The translations under genes and the position numbers were made by a program. This document shows positions 1 to 9,258 of a stretch of 64,000 bases of DNA, piece after piece; within the stretch, counting starts at the first letter, position 1; each line of letters opens with the position of its first letter. Where the stretch lies: the NCBI GenBank assembly GCA_944363575.1, contig CALVUJ010000024.1:62001-126000 (forward strand), in the 5' to 3' direction. The notes beneath the pieces are model-generated. The model was not told the DNA's origin. It did no database searches and saw only the letters and a program-made list of their open reading frames with translations. This stretch comes from an uncultured Bacilli bacterium (lineage in GTDB: Bacteria; Bacillota_I; Bacilli_A; RFN20; DUOF01).

Positions 1-410
1 GAGTTTATGTTGCTTTGGTGCATGGTAAGGTAAAAGTAAAAAAAGGAATTATTAATGCTCCAATTGGTAGAGATCCTAAAAGTAGGGTTAAAATGGCTGT
101 AGTAAAAGATGGTAAAGAAGCTATCACTGAATTTAGTGTTTTAAAATATTATCATGATTTTACTTTAATAGAGTGTCATTTAAAGACTGGGAGAACACAT
201 CAAATAAGAGTGCATATGTCCTACATTGGCTATCCACTTGTAGGTGATCCTTTATATGGTCCACGCAAATTAAAGTATGGAGATAAGCAGTATTTACATG
301 CTAAAGAGTTAAGTTTTATTCATCCTACTACTAAAGAAAGGGTAACATTCAAAACTGATTTACCTGAATACTTTCAAAATTTTTTAAACAAAATAGAATC
401 AAATAATTAA
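1..410 (+). CDS. RluA-family rRNA pseudouridine synthase, 3' part
   Basis: The reading frame is already open at the window edge (first full codon at base 3), so the N-terminus, including the catalytic Asp loop, lies outside. The visible C-terminal ~135 residues carry the strongly conserved block GRTHQIRVHMSYIGYPLVGD followed by PLYG, typical of RluA/RluC/RluD enzymes that isomerise specific uridines of 23S rRNA. The end LHAKELSFIHPTTKE is also a family signature. In Bacilli an RluD-like gene (ylyB) often sits beside lspA, but that neighbour would be outside the window. Which uridines are modified cannot be told from the C-terminal half. Confidence 0.9.
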   Translation, partial: VYVALVHGKVKVKKGIINAPIGRDPKSRVKMAVVKDGKEAITEFSVLKYYHDFTLIECHLKTGRTHQIRVHMSYIGYPLVGDPLYGPRKLKYGDKQYLHAKELSFIHPTTKERVTFKTDLPEYFQNFLNKIESNN

Positions 411-446
411 CTATAATGTTATACTTTGAGTAAAGATGTGGTAGGA

Positions 447-878
447 ATGAGAAAACGTATTAGTGGAAGTGGGGGAAATGTACGTTTTGGCCCAACTTTT
501 CATATTTCTGGATGGAAAGGATTTCTCGTTGTAATAGTTATTATTCTAGCGATGGTTGGTATAGGTTATTGTCATTATCGTAATTCAGTTAATGATGTAG
601 TGGAAATAGCTGAAACGGATATTGAGATAAGTACTTATGATACTTTTGGAAATAGGATAGATAGTGTAATTATTACTGCTTATGTTCCTGTCAAAGATCT
701 TAAAATTAGATTTGATTTGTATGGAGAAAATCTGACTTTTATACAATCTATAGAATATAGTAATATTGATTTAGATACAGGAATGTCAAAAGAAATTAAA
801 TTTATAAAAGATATTGATTATGATGAGTTTTATATTGTTTATTATGAATATGAAATTTTAAATGCTTTAAAAGGCTAA
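447..878 (+). CDS. Small membrane-anchored protein, unknown function
   Basis: I do not recognise this family. The protein has a short basic N-terminus rich in Gly/Ser, one hydrophobic membrane segment (about residues 25-43, starting GFLVVIVIILAMVGIGY) and an extracytoplasmic domain of ~95 residues rich in beta-forming residues, Asp and Tyr. The outside part resembles in character the small FxLYD-like beta domains of Firmicutes anchored proteins, but no diagnostic motif is visible. Start choice is uncertain: the ATG used here has AGGA directly before it; GTG at 438 and TTG at 426 are in frame upstream. A TATAAT lies at 413-418. Confidence 0.6.
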   Translation: MRKRISGSGGNVRFGPTFHISGWKGFLVVIVIILAMVGIGYCHYRNSVNDVVEIAETDIEISTYDTFGNRIDSVIITAYVPVKDLKIRFDLYGENLTFIQSIEYSNIDLDTGMSKEIKFIKDIDYDEFYIVYYEYEILNALKG

Positions 879-1016
879 GTTTATTTTTAAAAATTCAAAT
901 TAGCTATTTAGGAAAACTTTCTAATTTTTAATAATACGTAATATTGAAAAGAACTTTTTGCAATAGTATAATTAAAAAGCATAGTTTGTGTTGTTCTAAG
1001 AATTTGAGGTGTAAGT

Positions 1017-1499
1017 GTGATAAAAAGTATAATTAATAAATATCCAAGATTATATGAAATATTTAAATTTTTGCTTGTTGGAGGATTTGCAACAATCATT
1101 GATTTTTTAGTTATGGCTTTAGTTTTATATGCGTTTAACCCTAGCCTTTATAATTATAGTTTTATTAATGCAATTATTGGTGATGCTTCCCCAAGCAATC
1201 TTGCAACTATAATAGGAACGGGATTAGGTTTTATTGCTGGATTAATATTCAACTATATATTTTCAATAATATTCGTATTTAATACTTCTAATACAGATTT
1301 TGCCAAAACAAAAAAAGGATTTTTTATTTTTTCTATGTTGTCATTAGTTGGCTTTTTTATACACACAATAGGTATGTACATTGGGTATGGATTATTAAAT
1401 ATTAATGAATGGTTAATAAAGATTGTTTTAACTTTTGTTGTTCTAATTTTCAACTACATTAGTAGAAAGAAAGTGGTTTTTAAGAATGAAAAAGAGTAG
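1017..1499 (+). CDS. GtrA family membrane protein
   Basis: A 160-residue protein with four hydrophobic segments and the GtrA-family signatures: FLLVGGFATIIDFLV near residues 18-32, a GTGLGFIAGLIFNYIFS block in the middle and a C-terminal FNYISRKKVVF. GtrA proteins are thought to help move polyprenyl-phosphate-linked sugars across the membrane for glycosylation of envelope polymers. The start is GTG preceded by GAGGTG. The gene overlaps the next one (YfhO type) by 14 bp, so the two are probably translated together and act in the same envelope glycosylation step. The substrate is not predictable. Confidence 0.88.
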   Translation: MIKSIINKYPRLYEIFKFLLVGGFATIIDFLVMALVLYAFNPSLYNYSFINAIIGDASPSNLATIIGTGLGFIAGLIFNYIFSIIFVFNTSNTDFAKTKKGFFIFSMLSLVGFFIHTIGMYIGYGLLNINEWLIKIVLTFVVLIFNYISRKKVVFKNEKE

Positions 1500-4152
1500 A
1501 CCATTTTTAAAATATACTCTTATTTTTTTAATCTTTTTATTAATTGGATTATTACCAATTGAAATATCTAATAAAAGACTATTATTTAGTGGATTACATA
1601 ACGATGGGTATACCCAACATCTTGTTTTTTTAAAAGATTATATAATTGATATTAAAAATTTTTTGTTTCATGGGGTTTCTTTCCCTTTATATAAATTTGA
1701 TGTAGGGTTAGGAGCAGATACGATTAACACCTATACATATTATTCACTTTTTGATATTTTTAACATAATAGCAATTATTTTACCAATAAAATATATAGAA
1801 GAAGCTTATTATATTATGGTTATGCTAAGACTATATTTAAGTGGTATCTTTATCATTATTTTAGCCAAAAAATATTTTAACGTAAAAAGTGAACAAGCAT
1901 TGATTTGTACTGCTATATCTTATGTGTTTTGCTATACTGTCATTTTTAGTGGGTTTAAACATGCTATGTTTATCAATGGACCATTATTATTGCCATTAAT
2001 AATTATGGGAATTTTAAATATTTTAAACGGCAAGAATCCATATTTACTTATATTTAGTGTTTGCTATACGATATATGCCCAATTTTATTTCTTTGTATAT
2101 ATAACTTTTGCTGCGGAGATTTTCCTAATTGTCAAATTAATTTGTGAAAAAAAGAAATTTTGGCCTAATTTTATCAAAGTGAACTTATACTATTTGCTTG
2201 GAGTTTTACTAAGTGCTGCCATTATTTTTACTACTCTATATTCTTTAGTTAATACAGATCGCGTTGAATCAAAGAAGTTAGTGCTTAAAGATTTATTTAA
2301 TATATCTTCATTATTCTTTACTTTGCTTATTCCTATTTCATCTTCTAAATATACCGTATCTATTGGAAACATTATTTTGATGATAGCATTCTGTTCTTCT
2401 TTTTATAACAAAAAAGTGGATAAGTCCTTAAAATATTCTTTTTTAGTTATTTTTATATTAAGTTTTTCTAGTTTAGTTACTTTTGTAATCAATGGTATGT
2501 CTTATAGCAACAATAGACATTTATTTTCATTAGCCCTTTTTGTTTCATTAACTATAGGACAATACATTGAAAATTACGAGCCTTTAAAAGAAGACCAATA
2601 CCAAAAAATATTTAAAATTTTTGTAATGGCAATTCAAGTAATCCTTATAACCTTAATAGGTTACGTTATTACTTATTTGTTTGATAATATTTTTGTTGAA
2701 ATTTTGGTATACCTTTTACTAGCTTTATCCATATATTTGATTTATAAAAAAATGAAAAAAGTGACTTTTAAAAAACATTTTAATTTTAATAAAGAAAAAT
2801 GGGTAAAAAGTATTGTTTTATCTCAGTTAATTGTAACAATAGTAGTTGCAAGTATTTATTCAGTAACTTTCGCTACAAAAGATAAATATACTTCTTATTA
2901 TAATAATCCTAAAATATATGATGAAGTGTTAAAAGAAAATGAATATTATAGAATAGAAGAAAATCAATACAATAATGGGTTAAGTTATTTTGCCAATGAT
3001 GCAATAATGCATGAGTATAACGGTACATATCTATATAATACAATGACAAGTTCTTCAGTACTAAAAATAATTGATTATTTTGGCGTGATTAATTCAAATA
3101 AATCTGTTGGATATGAAGGATTTAATTCGAGATTGGCACTTAACACCATTAGTAGTGTTAAATATTTATTTTTAAAGGAAGGAGAAAAACTTACCATACC
3201 ATATGGATATGAGTATTTGACGACTGTTGAAGATAACGAAAAAATTCATATTTATGAAAATAAAAATTATCTTCCATATGGTTTTACATATGATAATTAT
3301 GTTTTAGATAATGATTTAGATGAACTTGATTATGTGGATAAGGAAAATGTTTTACTAGAATCTTTGATTTTAGAAGAAGAAATAGATGGATTAAATAAGA
3401 AGAGTTATTATAAAGAAGATAATTTAGAAAAACCAAACTTAATTCTTGATGGAGTAGAAATTAATAATGGAGAAATTAAGGTTAATAAAAAGGGAGGAAC
3501 CATTAAGTTTTATGTAAAAAATGTTGAGAACTCTAATGTTTATTTATTTCTTGAAGGATTTGAAACAGATCCACACATTTATAGAAAGAATATAAGAGTT
3601 AGCACAAATGAGGCCTATTTAATAGATTGTATAAGTGGTAAAGGTACACAGTTTTATGATGAAGTATATGAAAAAGCATTTAATTTAGGATATTATGAAA
3701 ATGAAGAGGAGTTAGAAGTAACTATTTCTTTGGATGTTGGAAAATATAAATTTACTAATATTTTCTATAAAATAAAAGAAATAAGTAACGAAGAAGAAAA
3801 GATAAATAAATTAAAAGAAAATGTTATTAGTAACTTAAAGTTTAATGATAGAGGGTTTACAGGAACGATTGATTTAGATAAGGAAAAAATGATTTTCTTT
3901 TCTACACCTTATTCTTCTAACTTTAAAGCTTATATAAATGGTAAGGAAACAAAAATATATCGTGCTAATATTGGATATATGGCTATTAAAGGAGAAATAG
4001 GAATTAATAATATTGAATTTAGATACACCACTCCATATTTTAAAGAAGGTTTATATGTAGGAGCGGGTGCTCTAATAGTTACAATACTAACAATACCATT
4101 TTATATATTAAGTAAAAGAAAAAGAAAACAAGAAAATAACAAAAACGATTAG
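1486..4152 (+). CDS. YfhO family polytopic membrane protein
   Basis: A large protein (888 residues) with about a dozen hydrophobic segments in the first ~470 residues, a long soluble extracytoplasmic region (about 480-850) and a final C-terminal membrane helix followed by a basic tail. The early motif LHNDGYTQHLVFLKDY and the repeated LFDIFNIIA-type segments match the YfhO family, membrane proteins of GT-C-like architecture. In Listeria and Bacillus, YfhO-type proteins are linked to glycosylation of teichoic acids. The coupled GtrA gene upstream and an LtaS-like gene facing it support a role in modifying lipoteichoic acid or another surface polymer. That role is inference. Confidence 0.82.
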   Translation: MKKSRPFLKYTLIFLIFLLIGLLPIEISNKRLLFSGLHNDGYTQHLVFLKDYIIDIKNFLFHGVSFPLYKFDVGLGADTINTYTYYSLFDIFNIIAIILPIKYIEEAYYIMVMLRLYLSGIFIIILAKKYFNVKSEQALICTAISYVFCYTVIFSGFKHAMFINGPLLLPLIIMGILNILNGKNPYLLIFSVCYTIYAQFYFFVYITFAAEIFLIVKLICEKKKFWPNFIKVNLYYLLGVLLSAAIIFTTLYSLVNTDRVESKKLVLKDLFNISSLFFTLLIPISSSKYTVSIGNIILMIAFCSSFYNKKVDKSLKYSFLVIFILSFSSLVTFVINGMSYSNNRHLFSLALFVSLTIGQYIENYEPLKEDQYQKIFKIFVMAIQVILITLIGYVITYLFDNIFVEILVYLLLALSIYLIYKKMKKVTFKKHFNFNKEKWVKSIVLSQLIVTIVVASIYSVTFATKDKYTSYYNNPKIYDEVLKENEYYRIEENQYNNGLSYFANDAIMHEYNGTYLYNTMTSSSVLKIIDYFGVINSNKSVGYEGFNSRLALNTISSVKYLFLKEGEKLTIPYGYEYLTTVEDNEKIHIYENKNYLPYGFTYDNYVLDNDLDELDYVDKENVLLESLILEEEIDGLNKKSYYKEDNLEKPNLILDGVEINNGEIKVNKKGGTIKFYVKNVENSNVYLFLEGFETDPHIYRKNIRVSTNEAYLIDCISGKGTQFYDEVYEKAFNLGYYENEEELEVTISLDVGKYKFTNIFYKIKEISNEEEKINKLKENVISNLKFNDRGFTGTIDLDKEKMIFFSTPYSSNFKAYINGKETKIYRANIGYMAIKGEIGINNIEFRYTTPYFKEGLYVGAGALIVTILTIPFYILSKRKRKQENNKND

Positions 4153-6107
4153 TTATTAATATTATTTACATTACTAATATATTTATTTAAATTAACTTGT
4201 ACACCAAAATAATTTTGATAGAAAATTTGATTAATGTAACTTATTTTTTCTAAAATATTCAAAGCTTTTTTCTCTACTTCTTTTAAATAACTTTCATCTA
4301 CACTTTCATCCTTATATAAAATATTATTTAAATTAGAAAAGAAAATTTTATCTGTTAAAAAGATATCATAAGCACGTGAATATAAAATAGAAGCTTCATC
4401 ACTAAATATTGAATTTCCATAATATAAATTAGTAAAATATTTAATCCCAAATAAATCTAGTAAAGTAGGCACTAGATCATACGTAGTTGTAAATTTTGTT
4501 ATCTCTTGTGCTTCTAGTTTAGAATCTAAAATAATTAAAGGTGTTCGATATAGTTCTGTATAATTTTCGCTTTCATATCCATATATATTTTTGACATAAT
4601 TACTTAAACCTTGATAATAGGTATTATGATCCCCAAAAATAACAATCGTAGTATTATCAATCAAATCTTTATTAGTTAAATCTTCAATTATTAAGCCCAA
4701 AGCATAATCAAATTCCATAGTAGCAGCAACATAATTTCTAAAAGTATTTTTCATTTCATCATCTTCACTTTTAGGCAAAGCACCAATTGAATCTAATTTA
4801 TCATACCATTTTTTTAAGTTTTCTCTTTCATAATACATTCCATGCATTGTAATTGAAGTAATGTAAGTACTAAATCTAGTATCAGTAGGGAACATTAAAT
4901 CTTTACATGTAATAATCATTTCAGAGTCCAAATTTCTTTCCCCATTCTTAGTATGGTCAATCATTGTAGGGCTACTATAACTATCTGATATTTCTAACAT
5001 TTCACTCAATCCATAATAATTATCAAACCCATAAGAAGGTATAACTGTATTACGATTATAATAAGTAGAGAATCCGTTATGGAAATATGATGTTTTAATA
5101 TTAGGATCACTATTTTTTAAAGAATTGGCAATTGTAAATGGATTAGTATTATTAGGATAATCATAGTTAATATAAACACCTGTAGGATAACTGCCAATAA
5201 TAGATTCACTTTCAGAAATATCAGTTTTTTCTCTAGTATAATTGTTTACTAAACTGACCCCATTATTATAAAAACTAGTTAAATTAGGAAATAAATAATT
5301 GATTTCATCTTGTGTTAAATCATATAACCCATTAGGGTATTTTTCAGGATCCATAATAAAAGATGTCCACTCAAGCGATTCTACTAAAATAGTAACTAAA
5401 TTATTATTTTCTAGTTTTCCAAAATAGGAAGTAGGAGTACTAACATTTTTATATATAAAACTATCAATTTTAGAAGAACTCATATATTCTGTTTCACTAA
5501 ATACTAATCCTTTATAAAGTTCATTAACGAAATTAGAGGTAGTGCCATACTTTTGATAATTATTCCCATTTTCATATAACCTTTCACTATAATCTACCTT
5601 TTTATCATTTATAGATACAATATAAATAATATTAGATAAAAGTAAGGAAAAAATCAAAACATAATTAATTACATTAATAGATAAACTGTTTTTCCTAGTT
5701 TCCTTTTTAGATAAACTACGCATAAAAATAAAATATCCAGAAAGCAAAATCATAAAGACATAAAAATAATTAAAGTTCATAGGAATATTTTCTAAAATAG
5801 ACATACCATCATTTCTTAAATTAAACATTCCAAAATCAAATAAAGTACCAGTCATATCATACAAAATAATACAAAACAAATTAATAACACCTTGTACCAA
5901 AATAATAAAAGAAGCAAGATAATATCTTATAATTCCTTTTCTTATAAGATATAAAACACTCGTAATAAAAAGTACAAGTGTAATAAAAATCCATGGCTTT
6001 TCTATAATGATATTACCGCATATTATAAAATTAGTATATAACTCTAAAAAAACTGTAATTAATAAATATCCTATTATAGAAATGTTATTTTTTAAAAATG
6101 ACTTCAC
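4149..6107 (-). CDS. LtaS-like lipoteichoic acid synthase (sulfatase-fold)
   Basis: Five N-terminal membrane helices (about residues 1-175) precede an extracellular alkaline-phosphatase/sulfatase-fold domain. The metal-binding ESLE motif (VTILVESLEW), the REKTDISESES stretch that aligns with the catalytic-threonine region of LtaS (GKTSDSE), and a GDH motif near the C-terminal part of the domain (IVIFGDHNTYY) are all visible. Such enzymes move glycerol-phosphate from phosphatidylglycerol to a growing lipoteichoic acid chain. Length (652) suits the family. The start is GTG after AGGAGGT. The stop codon overlaps that of the convergent YfhO gene by a few bases. It could also be a primase or a phosphoethanolamine-type transferase. 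Confidence 0.85.
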   Translation of the reverse strand: MKSFLKNNISIIGYLLITVFLELYTNFIICGNIIIEKPWIFITLVLFITSVLYLIRKGIIRYYLASFIILVQGVINLFCIILYDMTGTLFDFGMFNLRNDGMSILENIPMNFNYFYVFMILLSGYFIFMRSLSKKETRKNSLSINVINYVLIFSLLLSNIIYIVSINDKKVDYSERLYENGNNYQKYGTTSNFVNELYKGLVFSETEYMSSSKIDSFIYKNVSTPTSYFGKLENNNLVTILVESLEWTSFIMDPEKYPNGLYDLTQDEINYLFPNLTSFYNNGVSLVNNYTREKTDISESESIIGSYPTGVYINYDYPNNTNPFTIANSLKNSDPNIKTSYFHNGFSTYYNRNTVIPSYGFDNYYGLSEMLEISDSYSSPTMIDHTKNGERNLDSEMIITCKDLMFPTDTRFSTYITSITMHGMYYERENLKKWYDKLDSIGALPKSEDDEMKNTFRNYVAATMEFDYALGLIIEDLTNKDLIDNTTIVIFGDHNTYYQGLSNYVKNIYGYESENYTELYRTPLIILDSKLEAQEITKFTTTYDLVPTLLDLFGIKYFTNLYYGNSIFSDEASILYSRAYDIFLTDKIFFSNLNNILYKDESVDESYLKEVEKKALNILEKISYINQIFYQNYFGVQVNLNKYISNVNNINN

Positions 6108-6119
6108 TATAATACCTCC

Positions 6120-6767
6120 TTAAATAAGAAAAACAATTACTGCAATAGCATATGTTTTCCAAAAACTTTTATTTGTGTAAGGATAAATAAAACCAAGTAA
6201 AATAATAAAAGGAATAAAAACTAGTTGATAAATATTAAAGTATACAATTAATTGATATATTCCAAAAGTTAATAATACAAAGAAGATAGAAGGACAAAAA
6301 TATTCGTAATTTTTATAATTATTATCATTACAAAACTTTTCAAAACACGCAAACATACACATCATGAAATATACTTCTATAACAAGACATGATAACTCGG
6401 AAAGCTTAGTATAAATGGTAAGAGCGTTATATCTTTCTCCAAGTTCACTAAAAGGTTTAAGTTGCCACCCAGACATAATACTAATAATGGTTATTAGACC
6501 TATAGTAATTAAATAAAGAACAGTTACTCTTTTTAAAGAAAGTTCCGTTTTCTGTTTTTTTATGGGTTTAACTATTTTTTTATAAGCATGATTAAGTGAA
6601 ATAGCAAGAATTAAATAAATGACAGTTCTCAATATGTTACATAGTATATCAGTAATATGCTCATAGTAGATATTATCAAATAGAGGCCTAAACAAAATAG
6701 AAATATACCCTAAGAATATAGAAAAAAAATATAATAGGGAAAATAAAAGATTAATTTTGCTTTTCAC
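6120..6767 (-). CDS. Polytopic membrane protein, unknown
   Basis: I do not recognise the family. The 215 residues hold about six hydrophobic helices with short loops, Tyr- and Ile-rich, and no catalytic motif that I can see. The start is GTG with a near-perfect Shine-Dalgarno AGGAGGAG. It lies 12 bp upstream of the LtaS-like gene on the same strand, so the two probably form one transcript. A function in envelope polymer synthesis is possible from context only. Confidence 0.7.
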   Translation of the reverse strand: MKSKINLLFSLLYFFSIFLGYISILFRPLFDNIYYEHITDILCNILRTVIYLILAISLNHAYKKIVKPIKKQKTELSLKRVTVLYLITIGLITIISIMSGWQLKPFSELGERYNALTIYTKLSELSCLVIEVYFMMCMFACFEKFCNDNNYKNYEYFCPSIFFVLLTFGIYQLIVYFNIYQLVFIPFIILLGFIYPYTNKSFWKTYAIAVIVFLI

Positions 6768-6845
6768 TAAAACTCCTCCTAAAGCTTAACACGTAAAATA
6801 ATAACATAAAAAAATAAAATATAAAATATAATTAATAATTTAATG

Positions 6846-6874
6846 TTGTTAATAACTGTTTTTTTATTTATAAT
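6846..6874 (+). promoter_or_regulatory. Sigma-A type promoter of the DUF697-like gene
   Basis: TTGTTA (6846-6851), a 17-bp spacer and a perfect TATAAT (6869-6874) lie 16 bp before the next start codon, which is preceded by GGTGG. It sits in the 122-bp gap between divergent genes. Confidence 0.55.
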
Positions 6875-6889
6875 AAAAACGGTGGTTGT

Positions 6890-7888
6890 ATGAAAAAGAA
6901 AAATATAATTTCATGTTTATTTATAATTTTAGGATTTGTAGCTTTTTTATTGTGGGTTATATCTTCTGCATTTAAAATAGGAAATAATTTAAAAGAGATT
7001 AGTGTCTATTTACAATATGTATACTATGTTACGGCATTAATAGTTATCTATTTTTTATTAATAAAACCATTTTTAGTAGTAATGTTTGCTCCTTCTTTTT
7101 CATTAGAAAGAATTAATAAAACATTAGAGGGAAAGCAAAAAAAGGTAGTAGTAGCAAATAATTATAAAAAATTAAGAAAATTAGCTAATAGACTAATAAA
7201 AAAGAATTTAGTTAATGAAGAAAATAAGAAATTGTTGAAAAATGAATTAAAGAAAAAGGAAGGTACATTAGTAGAAAAATATCTTTCTTTAAAAGAATTA
7301 ATAGATAATTGTATAAATAAAAATTTAAAAAGTGATATTCGTAGTATTGTTATTAATGCTAGTAGGGATACATTATATTTAACTTCAATTTCACAAAATA
7401 GTTTTATAGATGTTTTAGTAGTTGTCATAAATAATTTTAGATTACTAAAAAAGATTGTTTTAAGGTGTGGCTTTAGGCCTTCTTTTATGAGACTATTAAA
7501 GTTTTACATTAATGTTTCTTTTAGTGCTTTAATTGCTGATGGTGCTCAAAAAATTGATGTTAATAGTGTTTTTGGAAATGCTTTAAAAGGATTAGCAAAA
7601 CCTGTTGTAGGTAGTTTATTAGATGGAACTGTTAATGCTTTCTTCATGTTAAGAACGGGCTTTTTAGCAAGAAATTATATTTTAGAAGAGTGTGATGATA
7701 CAGATAGTAAAGAATCAATCAGAAGGAGTGCTTTTATTGATGCTTCTGCGGCAATTCCAGAGTTAACTGTTCAAACTATCATTGCTCCTGTTACTCAAGC
7801 CATTATGGGAGGAGTAGTAAATCCTACAAAAAAGGCTGTCAAAGATTTATTTTCTAAAAAAGAAAAATTAGTTATTGAAGATGAATAA
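6890..7888 (+). CDS. DUF697 / YcjF-like (UPF0283) membrane protein
   Basis: Two N-terminal membrane helices (about residues 7-27 and 42-70) are followed by a charged, coiled-coil-like stretch and a conserved C-terminal domain. The latter contains GFRPSFMRLLKFY, then a glycine-rich helix pair (SFSALIADGAQK ... KPVVGSLLDGTVNAFFMLRTGFLARNYI). This matches the DUF697 domain found in YcjF-type proteins, often linked to GTPases of the TrmE/Era superfamily. No GTPase domain is fused here. Function in Firmicutes is not established. It is followed after 28 bp by a small membrane protein. Confidence 0.72.
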   Translation: MKKKNIISCLFIILGFVAFLLWVISSAFKIGNNLKEISVYLQYVYYVTALIVIYFLLIKPFLVVMFAPSFSLERINKTLEGKQKKVVVANNYKKLRKLANRLIKKNLVNEENKKLLKNELKKKEGTLVEKYLSLKELIDNCINKNLKSDIRSIVINASRDTLYLTSISQNSFIDVLVVVINNFRLLKKIVLRCGFRPSFMRLLKFYINVSFSALIADGAQKIDVNSVFGNALKGLAKPVVGSLLDGTVNAFFMLRTGFLARNYILEECDDTDSKESIRRSAFIDASAAIPELTVQTIIAPVTQAIMGGVVNPTKKAVKDLFSKKEKLVIEDE

Positions 7889-7916
7889 TTACATAAAATA
7901 AAAATGGTGATAATTT

Positions 7917-8306
7917 ATGAAAAAAATAATATCTTATTACATAATGAGTTTATTATTTTTTAATATATTATTTATCTTTTTTTATTATTTTAAAATCGTT
8001 AATTATTTATATATAGATTTTATAAATTTAAATAAGTTTTTAAATATTATCGTTACAAATTTATTTATTATTGTTATAGATTCATTGATTATCATCATTT
8101 ATAAATTATTTTTTTATAATAAATTTTCTTTTTTATTAACTATTTGTTTAGGGTCATTAATTGGAACAGTTATAAGCATTTTTTTATTAAATAAAGATTA
8201 TGAATTAAATGATTATCTTGGGATTTTATCTTTTTTTATTATAAATACACTTTTCATTATATATTCTTTATATTTTGAAAAACACAAAGAAAAAGTTTTT
8301 AACTAA
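7917..8306 (+). CDS. Small four-helix membrane protein, unknown
   Basis: A very hydrophobic 129-residue protein with four predicted membrane helices, dominated by Phe, Ile, Leu and Tyr; no motif is recognised. The start ATG follows GGTGAT at good spacing. Its codon and base use are even more AT-rich than its neighbours. It sits between the DUF697-like gene and efp, and has its own short gap on both sides. Confidence 0.6.
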   Translation: MKKIISYYIMSLLFFNILFIFFYYFKIVNYLYIDFINLNKFLNIIVTNLFIIVIDSLIIIIYKLFFYNKFSFLLTICLGSLIGTVISIFLLNKDYELNDYLGILSFFIINTLFIIYSLYFEKHKEKVFN

Positions 8307-8360
8307 TATATTTATTTTCATCCTTATATTTGATAAAATCTTTATGAAGGAAGGGAAACT

Positions 8361-8918
8361 ATGATATTAGTAAATGACTTAAAACCAGGCTCTACTTTTT
8401 TAGATGAAAATAATATTTATATTGTTTTAGATATTAATCGTAATAAAAGTGCTAGAGGGCAAATGATTATTAAAGTAAAAGTTAAAAACTTAAGAAGTGG
8501 TGTTACTACTGAATTATCATATACTGCTGGAGATAAAGTAGAACAAATTTATCTAGATAAGAGATCAATGGTATATTTGTATGATGATGGTGATATGATT
8601 GTTTTCATGGATAATGAAAATTATGAACAAGTAAGTATCCCTAGAGTTAGACTTAAATGGGAATTAAATTTTCTTGTTCCAGATAAAACGGCTACGATTA
8701 CCTACTATCAAAATGAAGTGTTAGGCATTGAATTACCTGCTAAAGTTAGTTTGAAAGTTAGTGAAACTGCAGATGCCGTTAAAGGAGATACTGTTACAAG
8801 AGCTACTAAAGATGCCGTGCTTGAAACAGGATTAAAATTAAGAGTTCCATTGTTTATAGAACAAGATGAAATGATTGTTGTAAAAACCGATACTGGTGAA
8901 TATGACTCAAGAGCGTAA
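8361..8918 (+). CDS. efp: Elongation factor P
   Basis: EF-P binds the ribosome between P and E sites and speeds peptide-bond formation at proline runs. The 185-residue length and three-domain layout fit: N-terminal KOW-like domain, central OB domain (PDKTATITYYQNEVLGIELP) and C-terminal OB domain ending ETGLKLRVPLFIEQDEMIVVKTDTGEY. The loop tip that reaches the P-site tRNA normally reads PGKG in Bacilli, with a lysine carrying 5-aminopentanol; here it is KSARG, placing Arg at residue 32. Arg32 is the rhamnosylated residue in Pseudomonas-type EF-P, and Mollicutes EF-P has a similar SGRG/QGRG tip. The start follows GAAGGAAGGG. Confidence 0.95.
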   Translation: MILVNDLKPGSTFLDENNIYIVLDINRNKSARGQMIIKVKVKNLRSGVTTELSYTAGDKVEQIYLDKRSMVYLYDDGDMIVFMDNENYEQVSIPRVRLKWELNFLVPDKTATITYYQNEVLGIELPAKVSLKVSETADAVKGDTVTRATKDAVLETGLKLRVPLFIEQDEMIVVKTDTGEYDSRA

Positions 8919-8931
8919 AGGAGAGATAAAA

Positions 8932-9258
8932 ATGAATGATAAAGAGAGAAATAATTTAAAAATTATATATGGAATAGATTTAATAATTTTTGGTATTGTG
9001 CTAGCCTTGCATTTATCAAAAGTATTTGATTTTAATAAGTTTTGGTGTTTATTTTTAGTGGTACCTTCAATCGTAGATATTGCTTTAAATAAACTTAATG
9101 TATTTAATGGTGCTTTATTATTAATAAGTGCTCCATTATTAAGTTACTTTGTTAGTAAAAACTTTTGGGTTCCAGTAGTAGTTTTAGTCATTTTAGTAGG
9201 AGTTTTATTATTAGTAGGTAAATATTTAAAACCTAAAGAAGAGAAAAAAGATGCTTGA
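8932..9258 (+). CDS. Small LiaF-like four-helix membrane protein
   Basis: A basic N-terminus is followed by four hydrophobic segments in paired hairpins and a Lys/Glu-rich tail. The pattern of short helices with KFWCLFLVVPSIVDI resembles the LiaI/LiaF-like transmembrane region of Firmicutes envelope-stress proteins, but no extracellular LiaF domain is present. ATG with AAAGGAGAG was chosen; an in-frame upstream ATG overlapping efp has no ribosome site. It overlaps the next gene by 8 bp. Confidence 0.62.
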   Translation: MNDKERNNLKIIYGIDLIIFGIVLALHLSKVFDFNKFWCLFLVVPSIVDIALNKLNVFNGALLLISAPLLSYFVSKNFWVPVVVLVILVGVLLLVGKYLKPKEEKKDA

